DNA of 64,000 nucleotides from CAZRVH01 sp964608325. Its GTDB lineage: Bacteria; Patescibacteriota; Gracilibacteria; Peribacterales; Peribacteraceae. Below, piece after piece: positions 1-7,578 of this stretch; position 1 is the first letter of the stretch, and each line of letters begins with the position of its first letter. Location: positions 1 through 64,000 of the forward strand of contig CAZSMX010000004.1 in assembly GCA_964608325.1 (NCBI GenBank). The letters run 5' to 3'. The notes under the pieces are model-generated. The model was given only the letters and a program-made list of their open reading frames with translations. It did no database searches and was not told where the DNA came from. The position numbers and the translations under genes are program-made.

Positions 1-55
1 TTTCCGGGATACACGATTTCGAGTCGTGCGCTTTCGACCACTCAGCCACCTCTCC
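1..55 (-). tRNA. tRNA-Ser(CGA), 3' part cut by the window edge
   Basis: Read on the minus strand this begins GGAGAGGTGGCTGAGTGG, the usual 5' end of a bacterial tRNA-Ser, followed by the D-arm and an anticodon stem-loop with loop CTCGAAA (anticodon CGA). The sequence runs off the window before the long variable arm, T-arm and acceptor 3' strand. Confidence 0.93.
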
Positions 56-277
56 AAGGGGAACGCGGAAATGCGTTTTTCGCGGTCAGCTGGCCCATTG
101 TGGAGTGTTCGACCCTTCATGGCAAGTCGGCGTCGTTCGCGCGTTGCACGGCAAACCCCAAACCCGTCAATTGCATATTCGCTTGTGAATTCACCGCGAA
201 TTTTGAGAATGGCCTTGCGGACCTGTTGCATGTGTCCCTAGAATCCGTCTCGCATTTACTTCTTTACCCCAGTTCTT

Positions 278-451
278 ATGAGCAGCTACGTTGTTGCATC
301 CGCAATCAAGGCTTTCATCAACGAGAAGGGCATGATGTCCTCCGGTGATCTCGCCGAGCACGCCAGCAAGTTCCTCGAGGAGGCACTCGCTAAGGCTGTG
401 AAGCGCGCTTCGGCCAACGGCCGCAAGACCGTCCGCGGAGAGGATCTGTAA
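278..451 (+). CDS. Bacterial histone-fold protein (57 aa)
   Basis: A 57-residue ORF, MSSYVVASAIKAF to GRKTVRGEDL. It has the length and spacing of a minimal histone fold: short first helix, loop, long central helix (about residues 22-44), and a C-terminal loop with the RKT signature followed by a short helix start. The ending NGRKTVRGEDL closely resembles the HAGRKTIKAEDI region of archaeal HMf histones and the RKTV..D ending of the bacterial histones known from Bdellovibrio. Such proteins dimerise and bind DNA, so a nucleoid role is likely. A -10-like TAGAAT lies at 239-244 and an intrinsic terminator follows at once, so it is probably monocistronic. The histone assignment comes from motif recognition; no alignment was run. 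Confidence 0.85.
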   Translation: MSSYVVASAIKAFINEKGMMSSGDLAEHASKFLEEALAKAVKRASANGRKTVRGEDL

Positions 452-474
452 TCCTACCCACGTACAAAAGAAAC

Positions 475-500
475 AAAGCGCCGTAAGGCGCTTTTTTCTT
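475..500 (+). terminator. Intrinsic terminator of the histone gene
   Basis: AAAGCGCC-GTAA-GGCGCTTT hairpin followed by a T-rich run, 23 nt after the histone stop codon. Confidence 0.9.
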
Positions 501-503
501 ATT

Positions 504-592
504 CATGAAAGACAACCCTCCGGGTTTTCTTTCATGGGCTATCTTTCCGGCAAGGAGTGTCTCCACTTCGCGCACAGCGCTCGTTCGACACG
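504..592. repeat. 89-nt dispersed intergenic repeat, copy 1
   Basis: Matches 31890-31978 at 84 of 89 positions with no gaps. The first 31 nt fold into a strong hairpin (ATGAAAGA..AACCC-TCC-GGGTT..TCTTTCAT). The remaining ~58 nt are conserved but have no obvious reading frame of their own. Both copies lie downstream of a + strand gene (histone here, efp there). Confidence 0.85.
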
Positions 593-642
593 TTCTATTT
601 TTTTCTTGCGTGCGGATATCTGCAGAGTAGGATCGCCCTCCT

Positions 643-906
643 ATGATTATCGACCGCAACTACACAGCTGATCCCATTGAAGACCTGTACGAGGGTGTGC
701 AGGAGATAGGTACGCGCGAACAGCGTGCCCGCGGAGCAGAGCTTCTTTCGGAACATGACGTCGCCGTGGAACAGGAGGAGTGCAATAAAATCCGCCAAAA
801 AATGTTGGTATTGCTTGCCACGGCGGATTGGAACTACCAGTTCACGCCGCCTGCCGAAGCGAGGAGGCGGGAAATTTTCCGGAAGAATTTCGGACGCGCG
901 GCGTGA
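643..906 (+). CDS. Small hypothetical protein (87 aa)
   Basis: Not recognised. The product is soluble, rich in Glu and Arg, with a helical centre (EQRARGAELLSEHDVAVEQE) and a basic C-terminus. A TAGGAT hexamer ends 9 nt before the ATG and there is no Shine-Dalgarno, consistent with a short leader. It lies between the 89-nt repeat and the CYTH gene, 24 nt from the latter. Codon use resembles its neighbours, so it is probably real. Confidence 0.6.
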   Translation: MIIDRNYTADPIEDLYEGVQEIGTREQRARGAELLSEHDVAVEQEECNKIRQKMLVLLATADWNYQFTPPAEARRREIFRKNFGRAA

Positions 907-930
907 TGATCGTTGGGGTATGCTTCGGGT

Positions 931-1455
931 ATGAAACATCTCAATATCGAAATCAAAGCCCGTTGCGACGATCATGAAAAGATCCGGTCCATTCTTCGTG
1001 AAAATAACGCCGACGTGAAAGGAGCGGACCATCAGATCGACACATATTTCAAAGTCCCACGGGGGCGACTAAAGCTGCGCGAGGGGAATATCGAGAATTT
1101 CCTCGTTTACTATGAGCGTGATGATCAAGAGGGGCCGAAGGAATCGAAGGTGCTGCTTGTGAAAAATGAACCCGAATCATCTTTGAAGGAGATTTTGATG
1201 AAAACCATGGAGGTTTTGGCAGTAGTCGACAAGCGTCGCGAGATTTCCTTCATCGGGAACGTGAAGTTCCACTTGGATACGGTGGAGGGACTCGGAACGT
1301 TCATGGAAATCGAGGCGATCGACGAACGCGGAACCATCGGCGCCGCAGAATTGCAGAAACAGTGCCGGCAGTACATGGATCTGTTCGGGATCAAAGAAGA
1401 AGATTTGCTGTCTGTCTCGTATAGCGATTTGATCCTTAGGAAGGCCGAGGGTTGA
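931..1455 (+). CDS. CYTH-domain protein (class IV adenylate cyclase / triphosphatase family)
   Basis: The 174-aa product opens with IEIKAR, the ExExK-like signature of CYTH enzymes, which form a tunnel-shaped fold that binds triphosphates and divalent metal. Alternating charged beta strands continue (YFKVPRGRLKLREG, FMEIEAID). Relatives include CyaB-type adenylate cyclases and thiamine or inorganic triphosphatases; the substrate cannot be chosen from sequence. The start at 931 is preferred over 913 because TATGCT (919-924) ends 6 nt before the ATG, fitting leaderless initiation. The stop codon abuts the stop of convergent prfB with no spacer. Confidence 0.85.
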   Translation: MKHLNIEIKARCDDHEKIRSILRENNADVKGADHQIDTYFKVPRGRLKLREGNIENFLVYYERDDQEGPKESKVLLVKNEPESSLKEILMKTMEVLAVVDKRREISFIGNVKFHLDTVEGLGTFMEIEAIDERGTIGAAELQKQCRQYMDLFGIKEEDLLSVSYSDLILRKAEG

Positions 1456-2545
1456 TTACCCCTCCTTCGCCTGCCGCTTGAGTTCGGCATCGATGAATGC
1501 CTGGATGTCGCCGTCGAGTACGGCCTGCGTCTGGGATGTTTCCACGTCGGTGCGAAGGTCCTTCACCATTTGATATGGATGTAATACATAGGAGCGGATC
1601 TGCTGGCCGAAGTCCGCTGACTGCGTGGCGCCCTTCAGGTCTTTCTTCTGCGCCAGCATTTCCTCCTGTTGTTTTTGCAGGAGTTTCGCCGCAAGCATGT
1701 TCATCGCGCGTTCGCGGTTCTGGATCTGGCTCCGTTCCGTCTGGCAGCTCACCACGATGCCCGTGGGCAAGTGGGTGATGCGGATGGCGGATTCCGTTTT
1801 GTTGACGTGCTGTCCTCCGGCTCCTCCGGAACGGTAGGTATCCACGCGCAGGTCCTTCGCCTCGATGTTCACCGCGTCGGCATCCTTGATTTCGGGCAGC
1901 ACTTCCACCAGCGCGAAGCTCGTCTGGCGCAGGCTCTTCGCGTTGAAGGGGGACAGGCGCACGAGGCGGTGCGTTCCCTTTTCGCACTTCAGGTAGCCGT
2001 AGGCCGGGTCGCCTTCCACGAACACGGTCGCGGTTTTGATGCCGGCTTCGGCTCCGTCCGTTTTATCGAGTAAGCTCGTCTTCCATCCCATGCGTTCGCA
2101 GTAGCGCAGGTACATGCGCAGTAGGAATCCCGCCCAGTCCTGGGCTTCGGTTCCGCCGGCTCCTCCGCTGATCGTCACGTAGGCGTTGTTGTGGTCGAAC
2201 TCTCCGGACAGGTAGAGCATTCCTTCCAATGAATTCCACTGCGCCAGCGCCTTCTCGTATTCCTTCTGCAAGTCGCCGAGGTCTTCGGGTGATGAACCTT
2301 GCGTCAGTTCGATGAGTCCCACGACTTCATCCGCGAGCGTAGCCACCGGTTCCCACTGCTTTTTCAAATTGCGCAGATTCGCGAAGAGTTCGTTCGCGCG
2401 CTTCTGGTCGTTCCAGATATCCGCGGCACTCGTCTGCGCTTCCAACTCTTTGATCTGGTCCGGGATCTTACGAGCCTCAAAGAGAGTCCTTGCCCGTCAG
2501 CACGGCTTCTTTCAGTTCCTGTAATTTCTGCAGAAGTTCTTCCAT
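1456..2545 (-). CDS. prfB: Peptide chain release factor 2 (programmed +1 frameshift)
   Basis: RF2 recognises UAA and UGA and triggers peptide release. The GGQ catalytic motif is visible as RSGGAGGQHVNKTESA, and an SPF-type recognition motif appears in RLSPFNAKS. The gene is in two frames. A short first ORF starts at 2545 (MEELLQKLQELKEAV..) and ends at an in-frame TGA (2479-2477) inside CTTTGA. A +1 slip continues into the long frame (FEARKIPDQIKELEAQTS..). An AAGGA element lies just upstream of the shift site, the position of the stimulatory Shine-Dalgarno in other prfB genes. Total product is about 362 aa, normal for RF2. The frameshift is the known autoregulatory device and not a sequencing error. 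Confidence 0.96.
2477..2482 (-). promoter_or_regulatory. prfB: prfB programmed +1 frameshift site (CTTTGA)
   Basis: Minus-strand CTT TGA G: the ribosome pauses at the TGA when RF2 is scarce and slips from CTT to TTT. An upstream AAGGA can act as the internal Shine-Dalgarno stimulator. Confidence 0.93.
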
Positions 2546-2637
2546 GGAGGGGAGGACTGGAAGGAGGGTATAGGAAAAAACGAGTCATGGGTAGATCGGG
2601 AAAGTGAGCATCTTGGGGTAGGGGTGGCTGCTTGTCT

Positions 2638-2669
2638 CCCTCTCCTCGCAGGAGAGGGCCGGGGTGAGG
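2638..2669. repeat. 32-nt palindromic repeat, copy 1
   Basis: CCCTCTCC..GGAGAGGG followed by a conserved CGGGGTGAGG tail. The same unit occurs at 4612-4643. Nothing else recognisable is seen in the 2546-2903 spacer except a TATACT at 2887-2892 that may drive the next gene. Confidence 0.75.
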
Positions 2670-2903
2670 TCGCAAAGAAAAGCCCCAACCCGGAACGGTT
2701 TTTCTTTCGTGCCGATAGGAAGCAGCGGCGGTGATTAGTCGAATTCGCTATCGCTTTCCCTAAAGTACAGCATCGGCTTTCCTTCTATGTTTTTGCTCCC
2801 CAATGTCTATTTCGGTCTTATAAAACTATGCTTCATAAAATAGATATGTCAAACACACCTCCCTCCCCAAAACAGGTGTTTTCCGCTATACTAAGGGGAA
2901 TAC

Positions 2904-3497
2904 ATGGAAGACACACAGATTCCAGAGCAGGCACCCCAAAAGACGTCCTTCAAGGCGATCCTGGATCGTATCGCCGAGCCGTTCGCCATTTTCAGCATGG
3001 CCCTCTTCGTCCTGCTGCTTATAGCACAGATCGGCGTGCTTCCGCTCTTCAATACATTCGATCTCAACGGGCAGAAGTTGAATCCGAGCCAGCTCAGCCA
3101 GTACAAGGCCCAGCTTGTGCAAAAGGTGAATGACGCCGAGTCCGCCCGCAATGATCTCATCCTTCCCATCAAGAACGAGACGTACCACCTACTCCAGACG
3201 CAGAAAGACGTGCTGCCGCCCATCGCGACCGTGAAAGCCGCCCTGGAATCGGCCGCCCGCGAGACGCAGGGGAGCGGATCCATCGTGATCGCCCGCATCC
3301 ATGTGGATGGAAAGACGGTGGCGGTGAGAGGAGATGTGCGTGCCGGTCTTTCCAGCATGACGGTGCTTGCGACATTCATCGAGAAAGTGGAATCGCTTCC
3401 GTTCATCAAGACGTTTACGCGCCCCGCATTCACCCGTGAGACGGATCCCGTTCTGGGCGCGCATTCGCCATTCACGTTCTCGTTTACCTCCAAATGA
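2904..3497 (+). CDS. Single-pass membrane protein, PilN/PilO-like topology
   Basis: 197 aa: a ~25-residue cytoplasmic N-terminus, one transmembrane segment (about 27-49, FAIFSMALFVLLLIAQIGVL), then a predicted coiled-coil stretch (LSQYKAQLVQKVNDAESARND) and a C-terminal alpha/beta domain outside the membrane. This layout and the tight pairing with the next gene recall the PilN/PilO inner-membrane proteins of type IV pilus machines, but I see no diagnostic motif. AAGGGGAA lies 5 nt upstream of the ATG and TATACT 11 nt upstream. The stop overlaps the next start (ATGA). Confidence 0.6.
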   Translation: MEDTQIPEQAPQKTSFKAILDRIAEPFAIFSMALFVLLLIAQIGVLPLFNTFDLNGQKLNPSQLSQYKAQLVQKVNDAESARNDLILPIKNETYHLLQTQKDVLPPIATVKAALESAARETQGSGSIVIARIHVDGKTVAVRGDVRAGLSSMTVLATFIEKVESLPFIKTFTRPAFTRETDPVLGAHSPFTFSFTSK

Positions 3498-4378
3498 TCA
3501 CGCTCGAGTCCCTCAAGCGGCTGCGTACGACGAAGAATCTGCTCCTCGTGGGCAGTGTCTCGCTGGTGCTGTCCGGACTCCAGATGTATTCCTTCACGCT
3601 GCAGATCCGCGAAGTGAAAGACGTGGCATTGCCCGCGGCGCTCGCGCTTCCGTCGCTCGAGAAACGCCTCTTCGTTCTTCAGGAACAGGCCGAACTCGGC
3701 GAGCTCCAGGAAGCGATCGGCAACGGATCCCAGGATGAGAAAGTCCGCATGTACATCCTGCCCCCGCAGGATGAGATCGACCGCCTTATCCAGACGTTCG
3801 ACCTGTTCCTTCGTCGTTGGCAGCAGAAGAGGATCGTTATGCATGTCACGCCTCTCTCGGTCGGCACCGCGTCCGGAACCGCGCTGCATGGCGCCAAGGA
3901 ACCGTTGTTCGCCACGCCCGTTTCCTTCGAGGCCGATGTCACGCCCGAAGGCCTCGATCAACTTCTCCTCTTCATCGATCTCGCGGGTAACCTGACCGTG
4001 AACGACGCGCTCGACGAAACCTCCCGCGGCGAACTCCTGCGCCTCACGGAAGAGGAGAATCCCGCAGCCGTGACCGCGCTGGAGCAGTTCCTTTCCGCGG
4101 ATCTCCTGACCTACGTGAAAGATCCGGGGGGAACCGAACGCCAGCTGTTGCGCGCGTTCACGTCCAACACGTTCGCAGACGGCTTCCGCCAGATCATCGC
4201 CGGATCCCAGCTCCCGAAGGCCGAAAGCCTCTTCTCGGGTGACATCCTGTCCGCGATGGACGAGGATAAGCTGTGGCCGATCCGCATGCTTCGTATCAAG
4301 GGACTCTCCGTGACTCCCGTCACCGACACGCAGTCGCACGTGAGCCTGTCGCTCGAGGCGATCTCCAGGGGGAAGTAA
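3494..4378 (+). CDS. Single-pass membrane protein, partner of the upstream gene
   Basis: 294 aa with one N-terminal transmembrane helix (about 17-37, LLLVGSVSLVLSGLQMYSFTL) and a long extracytoplasmic part. The region around residues 120-215 (TPVSFEADVTPEGLDQLLLF.. and SLSLEAISRGK at the end) resembles the ferredoxin-like periplasmic domain of PilO-type proteins. Translationally coupled to the upstream gene through a 4-nt ATGA overlap, so the two probably act as a complex. The pilus role is inferred from topology and pairing only. Confidence 0.55.
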   Translation: MITLESLKRLRTTKNLLLVGSVSLVLSGLQMYSFTLQIREVKDVALPAALALPSLEKRLFVLQEQAELGELQEAIGNGSQDEKVRMYILPPQDEIDRLIQTFDLFLRRWQQKRIVMHVTPLSVGTASGTALHGAKEPLFATPVSFEADVTPEGLDQLLLFIDLAGNLTVNDALDETSRGELLRLTEEENPAAVTALEQFLSADLLTYVKDPGGTERQLLRAFTSNTFADGFRQIIAGSQLPKAESLFSGDILSAMDEDKLWPIRMLRIKGLSVTPVTDTQSHVSLSLEAISRGK

Positions 4379-4384
4379 GGTCTT

Positions 4385-4415
4385 GTCCTTTCTTGTCACG
4401 GCGACAAGAAAGGAC
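4385..4415. repeat. Perfect 13-bp inverted repeat
   Basis: GTCCTTTCTTGTC / GACAAGAAAGGAC with a 5-nt loop, directly after the stop of the membrane-protein gene. No T-run follows, so it is not a clear intrinsic terminator. Confidence 0.7.
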
Positions 4416-4460
4416 CAAAGAAACGCTCCCGCGACCAAAGCCGACGCCGCCCGCCCCGCG

Positions 4461-4504
4461 GCGAGTGTTTTGCTCAGTCCAAGGTTTCCCTCGCAAAACA
4501 CTCG
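4461..4504. repeat. 13-bp inverted repeat with 18-nt loop
   Basis: GCGAGTGTTTTGC / GCAAAACACTCGC. Together with 4385-4415 and 4612-4643 it fills the 358-nt spacer before infC with palindromes. No ORF with neighbour-like codon use is seen here. Confidence 0.65.
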
Positions 4505-4611
4505 CGGTGTGCGCTTCGCGCAGCGGGGCTTCCCCTTCACCCCATGGTCGCGGGTTCCTCCGATGCTGCTTCAAGAAAATCGTCATATGACGCACTCTGT
4601 TTGCATTGCCT

Positions 4612-4643
4612 CCCTCTCCCGCCGGGAGAGGGTCGGGGTGAGG
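4612..4643. repeat. 32-nt palindromic repeat, copy 2
   Basis: CCCTCTCC..GGAGAGGG plus CGGGGTGAGG tail, nearly the same as 2638-2669. REP-like, function unknown. Confidence 0.75.
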
Positions 4644-4736
4644 GCGAAGAGGAATGTTCCCCATAGAACGACTCTCTTTTCTTGACCAAACGCCCCTATT
4701 TCCTTATATTTCAGCCCTCTTTCCCCATTTTCCAGT

Positions 4737-5279
4737 TTGAGACAACGCTTTACGGGACGCAATCAGCAGAAGCAGGAGAAGCGCCCGCGCATGAACGCGC
4801 AGATCACCTCGCCGGAAGTCCTTCTCATCGATGACGAAGGAAAAGCAGAGAAACTTCCCATCGCGGAGGCCCTTGCGCGCGCCCAGGCCGCGGAACTGGA
4901 TCTCATCGAAGTGTCTCCCAAGGCAGTGCCTCCGGTGGTGAAAATCGACGATTTCGGTCATTTCCTGTACCAGGTGCAGAAAAAGGAGAAGAAGCAGAAG
5001 GCCAACTCCAAGCAGAGCGAGACCAAAATGCTCCGCTTCGGGTTCCGCACCGAAAAACACGATATCGACCGTCTCATGGAGCGTGCCAAGGAGTTCTTCG
5101 AGGAGCGCCACATGGTGAAATTCGCCGTCCGCCTTCGTGGCCGCGAACTGACCAACAAGGAGTTCGCCCTCAATAAACTGCGTCAAATCATCAAGGACTT
5201 GGCCGACGTGGCCGAGGTGGAGCAGGAGATCAAGCCCCAAGGACCCCAGTTTACGGCGGTTTTACGCCCTAAGAGGTAA
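4737..5279 (+). CDS. infC: Translation initiation factor IF-3 (TTG start)
   Basis: IF-3 binds the 30S subunit, checks the start codon and blocks premature 50S joining. The N-terminal domain (MNAQITSPEVLLIDDEG, then LARAQAAELDLIEVSPKAVPPVVKIDDFG), the lysine-rich linker (KKEKKQKANSKQSE) and the C-terminal domain (EKHDIDRLMERAKEFFEERHMVKFAVRLRGRE) are all present. The non-AUG start is chosen because the 18 basic residues before MNAQI match the usual IF-3 N-terminus; ATG at 4791 would delete them. IF-3 genes often use rare starts for autoregulation. First gene of the classical infC-rpmI-rplT operon. Confidence 0.95.
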   Translation: MRQRFTGRNQQKQEKRPRMNAQITSPEVLLIDDEGKAEKLPIAEALARAQAAELDLIEVSPKAVPPVVKIDDFGHFLYQVQKKEKKQKANSKQSETKMLRFGFRTEKHDIDRLMERAKEFFEERHMVKFAVRLRGRELTNKEFALNKLRQIIKDLADVAEVEQEIKPQGPQFTAVLRPKR

Positions 5280-5363
5280 AATCCGCCCGAATGGTCCGGA
5301 TTGCCTATTTTCCTTTGCATTCTCCGTTTTCCTTTCCTATACTCCGGGCCCCGAATTCATCTT

Positions 5364-5561
5364 ATGCCTAAGATCAAGTCACACAGCGGCGCCAAGAAGC
5401 GAGTCCGATTGACCGGCTCGGGCAAAATGGCAATGAAGCGCAACAGCCGCAGCCACCTTCTCCAGCAGAAGAGCAAGCGCGCCAAGCGCCAGAACCGCAC
5501 GCTCGTGTTGCACCCCACCAACATCCCGCACATCAAGCCGATGTTGCCTTACCTCAAGTAA
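5364..5561 (+). CDS. rpmI: 50S ribosomal protein L35
   Basis: 65 aa, starting MPKIKSHSGAKKR, the invariant start of L35, and ending in the conserved KRQNRTLVLHPTNIPHIKPMLPYLK region. A longer in-frame opening from 5301 is rejected because family members begin at MPKxKSH. Second gene of the infC operon. Confidence 0.97.
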   Translation: MPKIKSHSGAKKRVRLTGSGKMAMKRNSRSHLLQQKSKRAKRQNRTLVLHPTNIPHIKPMLPYLK

Positions 5562-5573
5562 TCCTCCCTACCC

Positions 5574-5918
5574 ATGCGCGTAAAACGTGGAATCGTCCGG
5601 CACAGGAGACACAAGAAAATTCGCGACCTCGCGAAGGGTTATCAGGCGAACCGCCGCGTGACCTTCAAGAAGGCCAAGGAAGCCGTCATCAAGGCCGGCC
5701 AGCACGCGTACATGGATCGCAAAAAGAAGAAGCGTGATTTCCGCAGCCTCTGGATCGTCCGTTTGAACGCCGCCATCCGCGAGACGGGAAGCACGTACGC
5801 CGTCTTCATGGGCCAGGTGAAGAAGAAGGGTGTCCAGATCGACCGCAAGGTGATGAGCGAACTCGCCGTCCGCGAGCCGGAAGCCTTCAAGAGCCTGGTC
5901 GAGCAGATCACGAAGTAA
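5574..5918 (+). CDS. rplT: 50S ribosomal protein L20
   Basis: 114 aa, with the typical MRVKRGIVRHRRHKKI start, the long basic helix (KAGQHAYMDRKKKKRDFRSLWIVRLNAA) and the C-terminal globular part. L20 is needed for early 50S assembly and in many bacteria represses its own operon. It is 12 nt downstream of rpmI. Confidence 0.97.
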   Translation: MRVKRGIVRHRRHKKIRDLAKGYQANRRVTFKKAKEAVIKAGQHAYMDRKKKKRDFRSLWIVRLNAAIRETGSTYAVFMGQVKKKGVQIDRKVMSELAVREPEAFKSLVEQITK

Positions 5919-5947
5919 ATATCTCCGACATCTTGTAGGATATGGAT

Positions 5948-6448
5948 ATGGATTTTTCCGTGCGCGAATATCGGGACGAGGATTATCAGGCACTCGTAGG
6001 ATGCCTGAGGGGCTTGCAGGGATTCGTCCATGCACTCGATCCGCTCGAGCACTTGAGGGCCATCCATGATTTCAATGCCGAGGCCTATACGGATTCGCTG
6101 CTTGCGAGCGTTTCAAAGAAGCAGGGCCAGATCTTCCTGGCGGATCATGACGGTAAGGTGACAGGATGTGTCGCGGGGTGGGTCATTCCCGATGAAGACG
6201 TCGATTTGGTTAGTCATCACCCGTCAAAAACGGGGCGCGTCTTCGAATTGTTCGTCGATGAATCTGTACGCGGAAAGAGGGTTGGGGCGGGACTGATGTC
6301 CGCGATGGAATTGTACTTTTTGGAAAAGGGATGCGATTCTGTACGCCTTGAGGTCTTCAGTCCGAACAAGGACGCATATGCGTTTTATAGGAAAATCGGC
6401 TATGACGACCGATGCGTCGATATGATCAAGCCGCTTGTTAAGAATTAA
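5948..6448 (+). CDS. GNAT-family N-acetyltransferase
   Basis: 166 aa. The acetyl-CoA binding motif A is clear: VFELFVDESVRGKRVGAGLMSAM (R-G-K-R-V-G-A-G loop), followed by the late motif RLEVFSPNKDAYAFYRKIGY. Substrate unknown. Two in-frame ATGs exist; 5948 is preferred because TAGGAT (5936-5941) ends 6 nt before it, whereas 5942 abuts that hexamer. Confidence 0.9.
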   Translation: MDFSVREYRDEDYQALVGCLRGLQGFVHALDPLEHLRAIHDFNAEAYTDSLLASVSKKQGQIFLADHDGKVTGCVAGWVIPDEDVDLVSHHPSKTGRVFELFVDESVRGKRVGAGLMSAMELYFLEKGCDSVRLEVFSPNKDAYAFYRKIGYDDRCVDMIKPLVKN

Positions 6449-6489
6449 ATTCCATTGAATCCCGAGCGACGAGGGGTAGCATATTTCGC

Positions 6490-6729
6490 ATGTTCGATTC
6501 CATTGATGAAACGGACGGCGATCGCGACGGGTTTCTTCCGGAGTTGGACGATCAAGCCGATGCCGGCGAATCTTTCACGCCCCCGATCGTGGACGAATTT
6601 CTGGGAAAGACTCACGAATCCCAAGTCGCCGTCGACATAGCGACGCTCCAGGAGCGTGCGAAGGCAGTGGGGCTCGAAGGATTCCTGAACCTCGGGCGGG
6701 CCGCCGATGCCGGCAAGGCCATCGCCTAA
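6490..6729 (+). CDS. Small acidic hypothetical protein (79 aa)
   Basis: Not recognised. Strongly acidic N-terminal half (DETDGDRDGFLPELDDQADAGE) and a helical C-terminal half (VAVDIATLQERAKAVGLEGFLNLGRAADAGKAIA). TAGCAT ends 7 nt before the ATG, which fits a leaderless transcript. Convergent with the patatin gene, 9 nt apart. Confidence 0.55.
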   Translation: MFDSIDETDGDRDGFLPELDDQADAGESFTPPIVDEFLGKTHESQVAVDIATLQERAKAVGLEGFLNLGRAADAGKAIA

Positions 6730-6738
6730 GCAAGCCGC

Positions 6739-7566
6739 TTATCGCACCAGCGTGCGTATCTTTGGCAGCGCTTTTTCCGCGGCTTCGCGCCCGGCTTTCA
6801 CGAAGGCGTCGGCCTTGTCGAAGCGGTAGGGGCCGTAGGGCAGGTGCGGTTGGATCACCAGGTCGCACGCGTCCAGGCTTTCGCGCAGCGATTGTTCGCC
6901 CGCCATCAGGAATTGTCCCCAGCCCGGCGGAAGGAAGGGGGCGAGGTTCTGGTAACGCGGTTGCGTGTCCGTGCCGATCACTACGTTCGGCAGATAGATT
7001 TCCCGCAGGGTCCTCGCAGGCACCGCCCCGAAGCTGCACAGGTCGATGAACGTTTCGTCGCCCAGTTGAACGGGGGAGAAGACCACGGGTACGGCGCTCG
7101 TCGCCATCAATGCATCGATGAGTTTCGTATCATGGCGGAAGAAATGCGGCTCGATGCACGTTCGCACGTCCTGCGTGAAGTCCGGGGAGAAAATGTTTTC
7201 CCAACGGATGGGTTTCACCACCTTTCCCGCGACGCACACGAACGGGATCTTGCAATCGTCGATGGTCTTTCCATCCAGCAGATCGCCGAGGAATTGGTGC
7301 AGCTTCTGCTGGAAAAGACCCCCGTGGAAACCATTCTTGAGCGGGTTTTTCGATGGTTCCGCGATCGTGAAGGGGGTGAGTTTGTGCAGGATGCCGTCGA
7401 AGACGCTCGCGGGGTACCCGAGAGCCAAAAGCGCGCCGACGATGGCGCCCATGCTGCTGCCCGCGATGTAATCCGGTGTCAGCCCCTCTTCCTCAAGGAC
7501 CTGCAAAACACCCACGTTCGCGATTCCTTGCGCCACGCCGCCGGAGAGGACCAGACCCCAAGACAT
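6739..7566 (-). CDS. Patatin-like phospholipase
   Basis: 275 aa. Patatins are Ser-Asp dyad acyl hydrolases. The nucleophile elbow GSSMG (residues 36-40, Ser38) and an oxyanion loop SGGVAQGIANVG near the N-terminus are visible. The second motif is unusual: the Asp that normally lies in DGG/DGA is in FIDLCSFGAVPA (Asp175) with Leu-Cys instead of Gly-Gly. Minus-strand TACACT (7578-7573) ends exactly 6 nt before the ATG, so it is probably leaderless. The family is secure; activity is less so. Confidence 0.88.
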   Translation of the reverse strand: MSWGLVLSGGVAQGIANVGVLQVLEEEGLTPDYIAGSSMGAIVGALLALGYPASVFDGILHKLTPFTIAEPSKNPLKNGFHGGLFQQKLHQFLGDLLDGKTIDDCKIPFVCVAGKVVKPIRWENIFSPDFTQDVRTCIEPHFFRHDTKLIDALMATSAVPVVFSPVQLGDETFIDLCSFGAVPARTLREIYLPNVVIGTDTQPRYQNLAPFLPPGWGQFLMAGEQSLRESLDACDLVIQPHLPYGPYRFDKADAFVKAGREAAEKALPKIRTLVR

Positions 7567-7578
7567 GCGCGCAGTGTA

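Noticed and set aside
390..659. Minus-strand frame ..AHERKPGGLSFM.. over the 89-nt repeat, also seen at copy 2
   Set aside because: Shared only because the DNA repeat is shared. The frames diverge outside it, overlap the histone terminator, and have no start signal. Kept as a repeat, not a gene.
2891..4540. A 549-codon open frame antisense to the PilN/PilO-like pair
   Set aside because: Same reason: shadow of two coupled genes with clear TM segments on the + strand.
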